From a bacterium (GTDB taxonomy: Bacteria; SZUA-79; Acidulodesulfobacterales; Acidulodesulfobacteraceae): a stretch of DNA of 64,000 nucleotides. The stretch lies in contig JAKASO010000001.1 of NCBI GenBank assembly GCA_021818985.1, positions 1-64,000 of the forward strand, in the 5' to 3' direction. Positions 8,651-17,956 of this stretch are shown here, one piece after another. How positions within the stretch are numbered: the stretch's first letter is position 1; each line of letters starts with the position of its first letter. The position numbers and the translations under genes were made by a program. The notes beneath the pieces are model-generated. The model saw only the letters and a program-made list of their open reading frames with translations, ran no database searches and was not told the origin of the DNA.

Positions 8651-9289
8651 TCATCTCCTTATTTTTGTATTTCTGCATCTTTCGGCAATGATGACGGATT
8701 TTAATTTTAAATACGCTTTTTCAATGATATCGTTCGTAATAGTATAATTATAAAATTTGCTTTTTTCAATTTCATCGTTAGCGGCGGCCAGTCTTCTTCG
8801 CAATTCTTCATCGCTTATCTGCCCTCTTTTATTTAAACGCTCTATCAGAGCCTTTTGCGAAGGCGGTTTTATAAAAATAGTGACTAAGTTTGAAAGCCGG
8901 TGTATTTCGTCATAATATTTTCTCATTTTTTCCGCCCCTTGAACATCAATTTCCAGAAGCGTATCGTATAAATATCCGTTATATATTGACCTGATTGCGG
9001 TCCCGTATCTTTTCCCGAAAATATTTGCCCATTCTATAAACTCGCTATTGACCGTCATTTTATCAAACTCGTCATCGCTTATAAAATGGTAACTGACGCC
9101 GTCAATCTCCCCGCGCCTTCTAACCCTTGTAGTAAAAGACACGCTTAATCTTATATCTTTAAACTCCTCCGTAAGCATTTTACATAGCGTAGTTTTTCCC
9201 GTTCCGGAAGGAGCAGATACAACAATTGCCATGCCCCTTGGAAGACCGTCCTGCATAATACGGTTATTTTCTTCTTTTACTTCCGTCAT
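8651..9289 (-). CDS. gmk: Guanylate kinase
   Basis: 212 residues. The P-loop is SAPSGTGKTT (25-34), followed by SVSFTTRVRRRGEIDGVSYHF and the EWANIFGKRYGT GMP-binding region. It phosphorylates GMP to GDP, and sits as the first gene of the gmk-rpoZ-spoT operon, linking guanine nucleotide supply with (p)ppGpp control. The N-terminus has about 18 extra residues before the usual start near Met20 (MAIVVSAPSG), so the start could be internal. Confidence 0.94.
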   Translation of the reverse strand: MTEVKEENNRIMQDGLPRGMAIVVSAPSGTGKTTLCKMLTEEFKDIRLSVSFTTRVRRRGEIDGVSYHFISDDEFDKMTVNSEFIEWANIFGKRYGTAIRSIYNGYLYDTLLEIDVQGAEKMRKYYDEIHRLSNLVTIFIKPPSQKALIERLNKRGQISDEELRRRLAAANDEIEKSKFYNYTITNDIIEKAYLKLKSVIIAERCRNTKIRR

Positions 9290-9454
9290 ACAGTTTTTTC
9301 TTTCTTAAGGCTTTCTTCAGGCCTCAAAATTATAGTTGTTGTATTAAAATAATTATACAATTATTTGTCTTCCAATTCAATTTATTTATAGTTTATAGAT
9401 AGACACCTTAATCCCGCATCAGAAAATATTATACTTCTATTTTATATACTTATA

Positions 9455-10459
9455 CTAAACAACCCTGCCATTTTCGGCTATTGCAAGTATTTCTCCTTCA
9501 ATTTCGGAAGCTTTTACGGCATAGGTACCAAGCTGGGAAACGGCAATGCCCGCGGCTATATTGGCAATAAAACATGCATCGCGAAGATTCGCCCCTGCGT
9601 TCACGGCAAGGGTTAGCGTCGAAATTACGGTATCACCGGCTCCCGTAACATCATAAACGTTTTTTGCCCTCGCTTTAATATTTTCATATTTTCCATTTGG
9701 ATAAAAAAGGCTCATGCCGTCTTCTCCCCTTGTTATAAGAAGATTATCCGGCTTAATCCTTTTAAATATATTAGCCGCGGCCTTTACAAGGCTTTTTTCA
9801 TCCTTTATTTTAATGCCGGAACCGCCCGATGCCTCTTTTATATTAGGCGTTAAAATAGAAATATCCTTATAAAATTTAAAATTCTCGAGCGCCGGATCAA
9901 GAGATATAAACTTGTTTTTACCCTTTAAAAAATTAATAGTATCAAGAAAAAACCTTCTTTCTATAATCCCTTTTCCATAATCAGAAATTATCACGGCGTC
10001 TATTTCGTCCGCGATATTCCTTACTTTTTCTAAAAGAGCGCCGTAAACGCTTTTACGAAAACCGCCATTGTTCTCCCTGTCGAATCTGACGATCTGCTGA
10101 TTATTGGCAATCACTCTCGTTTTTACAATAGTCGTGAAATCATCTAAAGATATGACCCCTGAATCGTCAATGGACTGCCCTTGGGCCATCTGTCTGAAAA
10201 CCTTTCCGCTATGATCGTTTCCTATAACGCCGATAATAGCCGCTTTAGCACCAAGTTTAGAAATATTATGTGTTACATTTGCGGCGCCGCCAGGCATTAA
10301 TTTCTCATACTGCACATTCACAACAGGAACGGGGGCTTCTGGAGAAATCCTGCTGACGGTTCCGTAAACAAAGTGATCCACCATGACATCCCCAATAACA
10401 AGAATCTTGCCGCTCTTAAATTTATCTATTATTTTTAAAAGCCTGCCATATCTGTCCAT
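9455..10459 (-). CDS. hldA: D-glycero-beta-D-manno-heptose-7-phosphate kinase
   Basis: 334 residues, PfkB/ribokinase fold. Visible are the N-terminal sugar-binding segment GDVMVDHFVYGTVSRISPE, the PGGAANVTHN glycine pair, and the C-terminal anion-hole motif DVTGAGDTV with the catalytic Asp. This is the kinase half of HldE/RfaE, without the cytidylyltransferase half, so hldC must be elsewhere. It makes heptose-1,7-bisphosphate for ADP-heptose, the precursor of lipopolysaccharide inner core. The flanking glycosyltransferases, including two of family 9, support this role. Confidence 0.9.
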   Translation of the reverse strand: MDRYGRLLKIIDKFKSGKILVIGDVMVDHFVYGTVSRISPEAPVPVVNVQYEKLMPGGAANVTHNISKLGAKAAIIGVIGNDHSGKVFRQMAQGQSIDDSGVISLDDFTTIVKTRVIANNQQIVRFDRENNGGFRKSVYGALLEKVRNIADEIDAVIISDYGKGIIERRFFLDTINFLKGKNKFISLDPALENFKFYKDISILTPNIKEASGGSGIKIKDEKSLVKAAANIFKRIKPDNLLITRGEDGMSLFYPNGKYENIKARAKNVYDVTGAGDTVISTLTLAVNAGANLRDACFIANIAAGIAVSQLGTYAVKASEIEGEILAIAENGRVV

Positions 10460-10537
10460 AAAAAATCCATCCGTAAAATTTATCCATTAAATTAAATTAA
10501 ACTAAATTCATTAAATTGAATATTAAATATAAATAAA

Positions 10538-11602
10538 TTATATGCGCTTATCTATCGTCCGTTCATAAAGTTTTTCGACATTTGAGGTCATTAGATCCAC
10601 CGTAAAATTCCCAAGAATTGTTTTTCGCGCTTCCTCTCCCATTTTCAAAACAAGCTGTCTATCCTCCAAAAATCTCATCACCGCATTTTTTATAGCTATC
10701 GTATCTCCGATATCTACAACAAAGCCATTTTTTCCGTCTTCGACCACCTCCGGCATACCGCCGGCTTTAGAAACAATAACGGCTTTTTTCATCGCCATCA
10801 CCTCAAGAAGCGATAAAGGCATCCCTTCCTTTATAGACGGAAAAATCAAGATATCTAATTCATTTAAAAAAGAGGTCATCTTTTCTTCAACGAAACCAAG
10901 AAAATGCACGAAGCTCTCAATCCCCAGATCCTTCGAAAGCCCGATTAATTCATCTTTTTGTTTACCGGTACCTGCTACAAAGAACTTTATTTTATTAGTC
11001 TCCTTTAATATTAAAACGGCGGCCGCTATAAAAAAATTAACCCCCTTTTCGGGTGAAAGCCTTGCAATTATACCTATATTCAAATCAACATCGTTATTTA
11101 ATATGTCTTTCTGCTTAAGATTGTCCGGATCAAATTTTTTTATGTCAATCCCATTATAAATTTTAAATAGTTTTTCGCTGTTCATACCCTGCGAAACTAA
11201 ATTATCCATAACGGCACGTGAAACGCATATTATTTTATCCGAAAAAATATACTGAGTTTTTTTATTTAGTCCATGCGCCGTCGAAATTGACGGAATATTT
11301 ATGATCTTAGCGGCAATTGCGCCCATGAAGTTAGCCTTAGAAAGGTTTGTATGTATTATATCTATGCCGTTTTTACGGGCAAAAGCGGCTATCTTAAGGA
11401 TTGAAAGGAGGTTAAATTTAACCACCATATTTACGGTAATATACGCAAGGCCATTTTTTTTCAAAAATTCTTTAAAAGATTTGTTATTTGAGGCGATAAT
11501 AAAGACCTCGTGACCTCTTTCCATCAATTTTTTAGATAGATTTACAACATAATTCTCGGCGCCTCCTATATTGGACGAACTAATAACCTGCAGGATTTTC
11601 AT
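10538..11602 (-). CDS. Glycosyltransferase family 4 (GT-B)
   Basis: 354 residues. The N-terminal half has the GT4 opening MKILQVISSSNIGGAENYV. The C-terminal Rossmann domain contains IGIIARLSPEKGVNFFI and the E-x7-E region FPSIKEGMPLSLLEVMAM that binds the donor nucleotide sugar. It is a retaining, cytoplasmic-face enzyme, likely building lipopolysaccharide core or surface polysaccharide. Its start overlaps the stop of the upstream family-2 gene by 4 bases, so the two are probably co-translated. Donor and acceptor sugars cannot be read from sequence. Confidence 0.85.
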   Translation of the reverse strand: MKILQVISSSNIGGAENYVVNLSKKLMERGHEVFIIASNNKSFKEFLKKNGLAYITVNMVVKFNLLSILKIAAFARKNGIDIIHTNLSKANFMGAIAAKIINIPSISTAHGLNKKTQYIFSDKIICVSRAVMDNLVSQGMNSEKLFKIYNGIDIKKFDPDNLKQKDILNNDVDLNIGIIARLSPEKGVNFFIAAAVLILKETNKIKFFVAGTGKQKDELIGLSKDLGIESFVHFLGFVEEKMTSFLNELDILIFPSIKEGMPLSLLEVMAMKKAVIVSKAGGMPEVVEDGKNGFVVDIGDTIAIKNAVMRFLEDRQLVLKMGEEARKTILGNFTVDLMTSNVEKLYERTIDKRI

Positions 11603-12576
11603 CTATTTTTTTGCCCGTAATTTTTGACAAAAAGCTTTTGAAAAAATTCTTTTGATTTTTTAACCGCGTTCGAAGATTCATTTACCGTATCCTTAACTAT
11701 TCTGTAAACAAGCATGCGAAAAAATTGCTTAACGCCTTTTTTTTCTTCCATAAAATTCTTAAAATCGTCAAGTTCCCAGTTTTGAGAAGCGGCAAGTTCC
11801 CTAAAAGGTTCCGGATGAAAACTGAGTTCGCTCTTGTCTATGCGTTCAAGCCAGTTAAAATTGGAATATATATATTTATCAACCCTTGGATCATAATTCG
11901 AAACCCAGTTTTTTAACCTGTTAAGAAAGCCGGCATTATAGAGCTTTTCCATCTCCTTATCTTTTTTGTACATATTAATCGGATTCATAGCCCGTCCATA
12001 ATGGTACATTACGGCGTTCAACAAAACGGCATTTTTGTTTTCTATATTTATCTTTTTACCGTTTAAATCCTTAAATCCCATTGCATCTCCCCATGAAACC
12101 GCGGTTCCGTCATTCCTTATGATACGAACCTCCCTGCCGTAAAAAAACTTGTTTTCCGTTTTCTTTGCATAAGAAAAATAGCCGCCGAAAAAATGGACAT
12201 AATCGAACACAAATCCTTTTATTTCGGTCCTGTCCATATTTTTCTCGAGAATTTTAATTATTTTTTCATGGTCCTTTTCGTGCAACCCCTCGTCGCACTG
12301 GATATATAACCCGTAATCACCGGAAATATGTTCAATGGCAAGATTGGTCTTTTCAGATAATATTGTCCCTTTTTTACCCGTAATATTCCAATCGGAATTT
12401 ATCAGCTTGATTTTAGAATCGTTTAACTCCTCAAGCCTTTGCCTTGTTTCGTCTTCGCTTTCGCACACCACCACAACGAACTCATCGCAAACCGGTAAAG
12501 CCGATTTTATGGATTCGATAAAGGGATAATTCATCAATATCCCGTTCCTTATAAAAGTAAAGCCGGAAATTTTCAT
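11599..12576 (-). CDS. Glycosyltransferase family 2-like protein
   Basis: 325 residues with a GT-A fold start (MKISGFTFIRNGILMNYPFIESIKSALP cluster; residues 1-28) and a probable metal-binding acidic motif in YIQCDEGLHE, in the position of the DxD of GT2 enzymes. It belongs to the group of GT2-like proteins found in lipopolysaccharide clusters. The C-terminal third is rich in Lys and Asn and is not recognisable. It overlaps the downstream GT4 gene by 4 bases. An ADP-heptose or hexose acceptor in the core region is possible but unproven. Confidence 0.72.
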   Translation of the reverse strand: MKISGFTFIRNGILMNYPFIESIKSALPVCDEFVVVVCESEDETRQRLEELNDSKIKLINSDWNITGKKGTILSEKTNLAIEHISGDYGLYIQCDEGLHEKDHEKIIKILEKNMDRTEIKGFVFDYVHFFGGYFSYAKKTENKFFYGREVRIIRNDGTAVSWGDAMGFKDLNGKKINIENKNAVLLNAVMYHYGRAMNPINMYKKDKEMEKLYNAGFLNRLKNWVSNYDPRVDKYIYSNFNWLERIDKSELSFHPEPFRELAASQNWELDDFKNFMEEKKGVKQFFRMLVYRIVKDTVNESSNAVKKSKEFFQKLFVKNYGQKNR

Positions 12577-12695
12577 TTAACTCCAACTTTTAAAACTTAT
12601 ATACTCTATATAAATATAAATAATATAAATAATATATACTTATATATACTTAATCCTGCACAAGAAAACAATTTTATTTCTGTAATTCCTTTTTT

Positions 12696-12779
12696 CGCTA
12701 AAGGGGGCTAAGGTTCAGCCGCTTTAAAGGAACACGGTATAATGCCATAATTTCCCTTCCGCTAAAGGAGAGTTAAGGT
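12696..12779. repeat. Imperfect direct repeat, about 64-bp spacing
   Basis: cgctaaagg followed by a 'ctaaggt/ttaaggt' tail occurs at 12696-12714 and again at 12760-12778. A related ccgctttaaagg lies between them at 12719-12730. The element is in the 235-bp gap between two glycan genes. No ORF or T-tract is associated. Confidence 0.55.
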
Positions 12780-12811
12780 ATATATTAATTATATTATAAT
12801 ATTATAATATA

Positions 12812-13855
12812 TTATAAAAGGGTGTTCATTCCGTTAACAAGATCGCCTAAAACGATTAAATCCATGCAACCTGGATAATCTTTTTTTAAGAAGCTCCATT
12901 TAGGATTGGAACATTTGTTTAAAAAACAGTGGCGACATTCGCTATTTTTATCTATTATGTAGCTCTTTTTAGAAACTGGACCGCATATTGACGGATCGGT
13001 GGAGCCGAAAAGTCCGATAACCGGGGTTCCTACGGCAGAAGCCAGATGCATCGTGCCGTTGTCAACTGCAACGACGAGCTTTGAAAGTTTAATAAGCCCG
13101 CCTAATGCATATAAATCCGAAATGCCAGAAATATCAAAAGTGCGGTTTTTATTTTCCGTCAGTTCATATATGCCCTTGCATATTAATTTATCATCCTTAG
13201 AACCGGTAAGAAGCACATATATATTTAAACGGTTCAAATAGTCCGCAAACGAAGAAAAGAGTTTTGGATTGGCCCGTTTTGAACTCCTTGTGGAACCGGG
13301 AGCAAAAAGCACTATTTCGACATCTTCGTTTTCGTTATAATTCAATCCCGAATTTTTTAACAGCGTTTTTGCAATTAGAAGATCGCCGTCCGTTACATTA
13401 TAAATTAACTCTCTCGAGCGAAATTTTTCCTTTAAGAAAAAAATATCCGTAAATTGCATTGCGCGATCTATATTGTGCAGCAATTTATCATCGTGGATTT
13501 TATAATTAAAAAAAAAGCCGGCTTTTGACCCGGCTAATCCTATCCTTTTTTTTGACAAAAACAGCGTTAAAAGACCAAATTTAAAAGATGTAAGGAAATT
13601 AAGGCACGCATAAAAATTATATTGTTTAAGTTCTTGGTAAAGGTAAAAAAATTCGGATACGCCTTTAGGTTTTTTTCTTTCTATTACTTTATAAACATTG
13701 GGATTTCTGTGCAGAACTGGCGCGGCTTCAGCTGAAACCACTGCAAAGATCCTGCTTTCAGGAAACTTTGTCTTTAAAGCCCTGATGGCCGGCGTTAGCA
13801 TTAAAACATCGCCTATATAATTCAAGCCAAAAATCAGGAAGTTTTTTTTATCCAT
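12812..13855 (-). CDS. Glycosyltransferase family 9 (heptosyltransferase-like)
   Basis: 347 residues with the family-9 pattern: N-terminal GLNYIGDVLMLTPAIRALK, then LFAPGSTRSSKR, and the donor-binding segment VAVDNGTMHLASAVGTPVIGLFGSTDP. These enzymes transfer L-glycero-D-manno-heptose from ADP-heptose to the lipopolysaccharide inner core. It is most like WaaF/RfaQ types. A C-terminal cysteine cluster (ECRHCFLNKCSNP), also present in the sister gene 14962-16074, is typical of this family. Its start overlaps the upstream acyltransferase stop by 8 bases. Confidence 0.87.
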   Translation of the reverse strand: MDKKNFLIFGLNYIGDVLMLTPAIRALKTKFPESRIFAVVSAEAAPVLHRNPNVYKVIERKKPKGVSEFFYLYQELKQYNFYACLNFLTSFKFGLLTLFLSKKRIGLAGSKAGFFFNYKIHDDKLLHNIDRAMQFTDIFFLKEKFRSRELIYNVTDGDLLIAKTLLKNSGLNYNENEDVEIVLFAPGSTRSSKRANPKLFSSFADYLNRLNIYVLLTGSKDDKLICKGIYELTENKNRTFDISGISDLYALGGLIKLSKLVVAVDNGTMHLASAVGTPVIGLFGSTDPSICGPVSKKSYIIDKNSECRHCFLNKCSNPKWSFLKKDYPGCMDLIVLGDLVNGMNTLL

Positions 13856-14942
13856 TCTTTTTTATCCGTCTCAGATTTAATATTTTACGTAAAAATTCGT
13901 TTTTAAAAAATAGATTAATCTTATATATGTAAAAAACTATAGCGTTTCTAAATAAAAATATCTTATAATTTTTTCTTTTTACTCCGAGGAATCGTTTTTT
14001 ATAATCTTCATTACCTTTTAAAAAATCAAACTCACCGTATTTTTTGTCTATAGCTTCTCTTATATTATAATATGTCAAAACTATACCCGGATGAAAATTA
14101 GAATAAGAGGGATCAAAACCCGGTAAATAAACCTGCCTTTTTCCGGCGCGGTCAAAAGACACTGAGCCCGCTATATAATTGCCTTCATATTTAAGGAAAG
14201 AAAGCACAAGTATTTTGCTTTTATAAAACGCCAAAAAAAGATCCTTGAAAAAACTTCGGATTTTGTCGTTATAAAAAACCCCCAGCTTACCTTTTATATT
14301 CCATCTTTTCTGATGAAGTTCAAAAAACCTTTCTATTAATATACCGGGGTTGTCCTCCGGCAAAACACCTGAGTTTAAATAACTTATGGAATTTTCTTCA
14401 GCCTTTTTCACCCTTTTTAATATGTTATATCTCTGTTTAGAATTAAATTTGCCGACATAGCTGTCTATTGTTGACGGCAGTTTAATATAATAACAACTGC
14501 CGCTTTCTTTTTCTTTTGATTTGAATATTTTACAATCCGAAAGCGCATTTTTAAACTTTTCCGGTACCTGCCTAAAGTAAATAATATCTGTTTTACTTTC
14601 TTTTTTTATCACTTCAAGGATTTTACGGGTAATCATTTTATAATCGCCGGATGATCTCACGATAGCCCCAAGATAGTCGGAAAAGTCATCACTAATAAAC
14701 CTTAAAACATTAAAAAAAACAAAAAAACGGCTTTTCCAGCATGGCACTATTGCGTCCATCTTACCGCCGTCATTATAAATACATATAATAAAAAGTTCTT
14801 TATCTTTTAAAAAATGCCTTGCCCAGATGTTGATCCACTCGTGCGTGAGAAAAACCTCATTAAGATCACTTGATCCTAACAACTCGTTCCAATCATGCTT
14901 TATCCTCTCTAACTCCCTAAAAGTCCTTATTATTTTGATCAT
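13848..14942 (-). CDS. FemAB/CelD-type GNAT acyltransferase
   Basis: 364 residues resembling the GNAT 'acetyltransferase 6'/FemAB family found in exopolysaccharide clusters (CelD/BcsL-like). Visible are HEWINIWARHFLKDKELFII near the N-terminus and the C-terminal GNAT fold with GNYIAGSVSFDRAGKRQVYLPG and FDFLKGNEDYKKRFLG. It probably transfers an acyl or aminoacyl group to a glycan intermediate. It is embedded between two family-9 glycosyltransferases, so decoration of the lipopolysaccharide core is the best guess. The precise donor is unknown. Confidence 0.75.
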   Translation of the reverse strand: MIKIIRTFRELERIKHDWNELLGSSDLNEVFLTHEWINIWARHFLKDKELFIICIYNDGGKMDAIVPCWKSRFFVFFNVLRFISDDFSDYLGAIVRSSGDYKMITRKILEVIKKESKTDIIYFRQVPEKFKNALSDCKIFKSKEKESGSCYYIKLPSTIDSYVGKFNSKQRYNILKRVKKAEENSISYLNSGVLPEDNPGILIERFFELHQKRWNIKGKLGVFYNDKIRSFFKDLFLAFYKSKILVLSFLKYEGNYIAGSVSFDRAGKRQVYLPGFDPSYSNFHPGIVLTYYNIREAIDKKYGEFDFLKGNEDYKKRFLGVKRKNYKIFLFRNAIVFYIYKINLFFKNEFLRKILNLRRIKKNG

Positions 14943-14961
14943 ACACGCTATTTATATTTAT

Positions 14962-16074
14962 TTACTTATAATTGTCATTGTCCGTTATATTACCGTTTAT
15001 TATATCAAAGACATCGTCGGGTGTTATCTTTTTCATACATGGGGCATAGCGTGTTAAAGCGCCTTTTATTTTTATTAAAGGGCAATCCTTTTTAAAGCAC
15101 GGAGAACAATCTATGTCCGCCCTCAAAACACGGCTGTTTTTGCTTATAGGTCCTGTAAGTCCGGGATCGGTGGAACCAAAAATAGCTATTACTTTTGGGC
15201 CGTTTTCAATACTTGAAGCGATGTGTATAAGAGATGAATCTCCGGAAATAAAATAATCCATGGCGGCAATAAGTTCTTTTGCCTCTTTAAGCGAAGTTTT
15301 ACCGCAAGCGCTTATAATCGAATTTCTATCTTTATCTTTAACATTATCTTTAACCGCATTAATTATATTTTCTGCCAGATAATTTTCATTGCCGGCGCCG
15401 AAAAGAACGATTCTTGTATTAAGTTTACTAATAAGCATTTTTGAAATCACGATAAAATACTCCGCAGGCCATTTTTTAGTATTCCACGCACCCCCTGGAT
15501 TCATTCCAACAAAAAGACCGCCGGAAATAGCATGATTAAAATTGTTCGATAAAAAATCAAGCGCAAACTCCCTGTCTTTTTTTTCGGTAACAAAGGTAAG
15601 CTTAATTTCTTGGGGAATAATGCCGCCGCAAGCTTGCGCTAAAAACAGATAGAACTTGACGGCATGTTCAAGAGGCTTGCCTTTCCTCGATATTTTTCTG
15701 TTGCTTAAAAATCCCAAATTTGCATATTCTTCGACATATCTGAGCTTGGCGCCGCTTAAAAATGAATATACGGAAGTCCTGTCTACGCCCTGTAGGTCTA
15801 TGGACATGCCGTATTTTTTTGATCTGAGATATTTTATTAGGTCATAATAGTCGCTCAATTTAAAATTTTTTTTATCAATTACCACAACTTCGTTAACATA
15901 AGGATTAAGCAGGGCAATATCTTTTGACTTGTCCTCGATAAGCCACGTGATAAAACTTTCGGGATAAGCCTTTCTTATGGATTCGATGGCGGGAGTGGCA
16001 AGAAGGCAATCGCCTATGGAACTTAATTTTATTATTAAAATATTTTTAATGTTTTTAATTCCAGCGTCTTTCAA
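14962..16074 (-). CDS. Glycosyltransferase family 9 (heptosyltransferase-like)
   Basis: 370 residues. The second family-9 enzyme in the cluster, with KLSSIGDCLLATPAIESIRK at the N-terminus, GMNPGGAWNTKKWP in the middle, and SGDSSLIHIASSIENGPKVI plus FGSTDPGLTGP near the C-terminus. Cysteines at CSPCFKKDCPL match the family. It likely acts with the neighbour at 12812-13855 to add successive heptoses, in the manner of WaaC and WaaF, though which is which cannot be decided from sequence. It starts the run 16074 to 12812 on the minus strand. Confidence 0.87.
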   Translation of the reverse strand: MKDAGIKNIKNILIIKLSSIGDCLLATPAIESIRKAYPESFITWLIEDKSKDIALLNPYVNEVVVIDKKNFKLSDYYDLIKYLRSKKYGMSIDLQGVDRTSVYSFLSGAKLRYVEEYANLGFLSNRKISRKGKPLEHAVKFYLFLAQACGGIIPQEIKLTFVTEKKDREFALDFLSNNFNHAISGGLFVGMNPGGAWNTKKWPAEYFIVISKMLISKLNTRIVLFGAGNENYLAENIINAVKDNVKDKDRNSIISACGKTSLKEAKELIAAMDYFISGDSSLIHIASSIENGPKVIAIFGSTDPGLTGPISKNSRVLRADIDCSPCFKKDCPLIKIKGALTRYAPCMKKITPDDVFDIINGNITDNDNYK

Positions 16075-16179
16075 ATTTGGACTTTTAAATTATAAACTAT
16101 GATTATAATTTATAAACAATATTAATATCAATGCAAAACCCAAACCCGGTTTAGAATTATAACAATAGCTTGACATATT

Positions 16180-16202
16180 TCCCATGCTTACGAGGCATGG
16201 GA
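16180..16202. repeat. Perfect 8-bp hairpin in a glycan-cluster gap
   Basis: tcccatgc (16180-16187) and gcatggga (16195-16202) form an 8-bp stem with a 7-base loop, flanked by att and ttt. It sits between the deacetylase stop and the family-9 gene start. It has no strong T-tract on either strand, so it may be a weak terminator or a relict mobile-element end. Confidence 0.55.
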
Positions 16203-16234
16203 TTTGAGTAAAACAAGCGGCATTAATTCATTAA

Positions 16235-17053
16235 TTAATAAAAATGCTTAACTTTAAATATTTTTCTTTTAAATTTAAAAAAATCAGTATTATGCCTTAT
16301 TGCAACCCTCTTTAAAGTAAAAAAATCGCTGCCTTTCTTTACGACCCCTGTTTCGGTGATGCAGGCGCCCGTAAACCCTGCTTTTTCCACGCACGATTTT
16401 ATTTTCTCGTCATAATCCCCGTAAGGATAGGCAAAAAAATTAATACGGCAGCCAAGCATTTCCTCAAGCGCTTTTTTAGATCCGTTAATCTCGTTGAATG
16501 CTGCATCAAAAGGGATTTGGGTTAAATGCGGATGGGTTATCGTATGCGCTCCGATCTCCATGCCGTTTTCCATCATTTCTTTAAGCTCGTCCAAGCTTAA
16601 CATTTCATCGCCGCCCTCCCCGTTTTTAATATCCCAATCGTTAAACCCGCCCGTCAGCCCGGAGACCATAAAAATAGTGGCTTTGATGCCATTTTCTTTC
16701 ATAATTTTTAAGCCTTTCGAGTAAACCGATCTTGAACCATCATCAAATGTTATCGCGGCATATCTTTTTTTTTTAAATGCAGGCCCATTAACCCTTCCGA
16801 AACCGGATACTAAACAATTCCGAAGTTCCGCCTTACTATCCGAATTATAATTATGGCTATAATTATAATGGGCATCATAAACTTCTTTAAGTTCCGACAG
16901 GGTTAAAAAAACGTACCCTTTTCTTTTCAGATATTTTATCTGCCTGTCAAATTCTTCTTCTTTTACGAATAAGCCGGGAAACTTTGCTCCTTCCGGCGGT
17001 ATTCCTATCTTATGATAAAGAAGGATAATGAATTTTATATTTTCATAAGGCAT
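16235..17053 (-). CDS. Polysaccharide deacetylase (NodB domain)
   Basis: About 272 residues from the ATG at 17053. The open frame extends to 17167, but the extra N-terminus overlaps the divergent gene's leader and is hydrophobic and atypical, while the family pattern FIILLYHKIG begins just after Met at 17053. The NodB motifs are present: TFDDGSRSV (metal-binding Asp-Asp), HTITHPHLTQ (H-x3-H) and FAYPYGDYD. It removes N- or O-acetyl groups from a polysaccharide, using a divalent metal. The absence of a clear signal peptide suggests a cytoplasmic or membrane-associated acceptor. It is divergent from a glycosyltransferase that begins 90 bp away. Confidence 0.85.
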   Translation of the reverse strand: MPYENIKFIILLYHKIGIPPEGAKFPGLFVKEEEFDRQIKYLKRKGYVFLTLSELKEVYDAHYNYSHNYNSDSKAELRNCLVSGFGRVNGPAFKKKRYAAITFDDGSRSVYSKGLKIMKENGIKATIFMVSGLTGGFNDWDIKNGEGGDEMLSLDELKEMMENGMEIGAHTITHPHLTQIPFDAAFNEINGSKKALEEMLGCRINFFAYPYGDYDEKIKSCVEKAGFTGACITETGVVKKGSDFFTLKRVAIRHNTDFFKFKRKIFKVKHFY

Positions 17054-17142
17054 AGTAAAAAATTGGAAATAATTAATCTTGCAGTCAAAAATAACTTGTG
17101 TTAATGTATAAACTACATAAATTAATATATTATAATAATAAC

Positions 17143-17874
17143 ATGTCCGAAACTTCAGAAAAACCAAGCATTTCTATTATTTTACCAGCATACAATGAAG
17201 AAAAAAGGATTAAAGATACTATATCAAAATTACGCTCATTTTTAAAACTTAAAAAATTAGAATATGAGATAATCATAGTTGATGATGGAAGTACCGATAA
17301 CACGCTTAATGTCGTAAAAGACCTTTTATCGTCCGATCTTAGAATTATAACCATTACCAGAAGCGGCAAAGGGGCAGCCGTTAAAGAAGGCTGCATGGCT
17401 TCCGTTAACGATTACATTTTTTTTATGGACTCCGATCTTTCCACGGACGTCAATGAAATTTTAAAATTTATAAATATTTTCAAAAAAGAAAAAGATACTG
17501 AAATATTGATCGGATCCCGCTATATACCTGATAACTCCATTGCTATTCAGCCTCCTTTCAGAAATGTGATCGGCAAAACATTCAGTTTTGTAAAATCAAA
17601 GCTTCTTGGGGTAAATTTTTACGATTCCCAATGCGGTTTTAAAGCATTCAGAAAAGATACGGCGCATAAGATATTTGCCAGATCGGTAATTAAGGGATAT
17701 TCTTTTGATGTGGAATTGCTTTATATAGCCGCGCTAAATAACTTAAAAGTAAAAGAGGTAGGTATAGAATGGCGTCATAAACCTGGCGGACATGTCAATA
17801 TAGTTCTCGATTCTATCCCGATGCTTTTAGAACTGTTTAAGATATATCTTAATAAAAATAATTACATATTATAA
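17143..17874 (+). CDS. Family 2 glycosyltransferase, dolichyl-phosphate glucosyltransferase-like
   Basis: The ORF opens at 17098, but Met16 at 17143 (MSETSEKPSISIILPAYNEE) is the start that gives a normal N-terminus, so 243 residues are taken. The GT-A motifs are IILPAYNEEKRI, VDDGSTD, FMDSDLSTD (the DxD equivalent) and QCGFKAFR, all characteristic of ALG5/DPM-type enzymes that charge polyprenyl phosphate with a hexose. It likely makes a lipid-linked sugar for glycan decoration. It is the only plus-strand gene in the glycan cluster and is divergent from the deacetylase. Confidence 0.87.
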   Translation: MSETSEKPSISIILPAYNEEKRIKDTISKLRSFLKLKKLEYEIIIVDDGSTDNTLNVVKDLLSSDLRIITITRSGKGAAVKEGCMASVNDYIFFMDSDLSTDVNEILKFINIFKKEKDTEILIGSRYIPDNSIAIQPPFRNVIGKTFSFVKSKLLGVNFYDSQCGFKAFRKDTAHKIFARSVIKGYSFDVELLYIAALNNLKVKEVGIEWRHKPGGHVNIVLDSIPMLLELFKIYLNKNNYIL

Positions 17875-17956
17875 TAAAATATAATAAAAAATAAAACCAA
17901 ACTTTGAGCTCGTTTTATCCTGCAAATTTTCACGTCCTTTCTTTAATTATTAATTA

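Noticed and set aside
16235-17167. Longer start for the polysaccharide deacetylase at 17167
   Set aside because: The added 38 residues overlap the divergent glycosyltransferase leader and lack family similarity.
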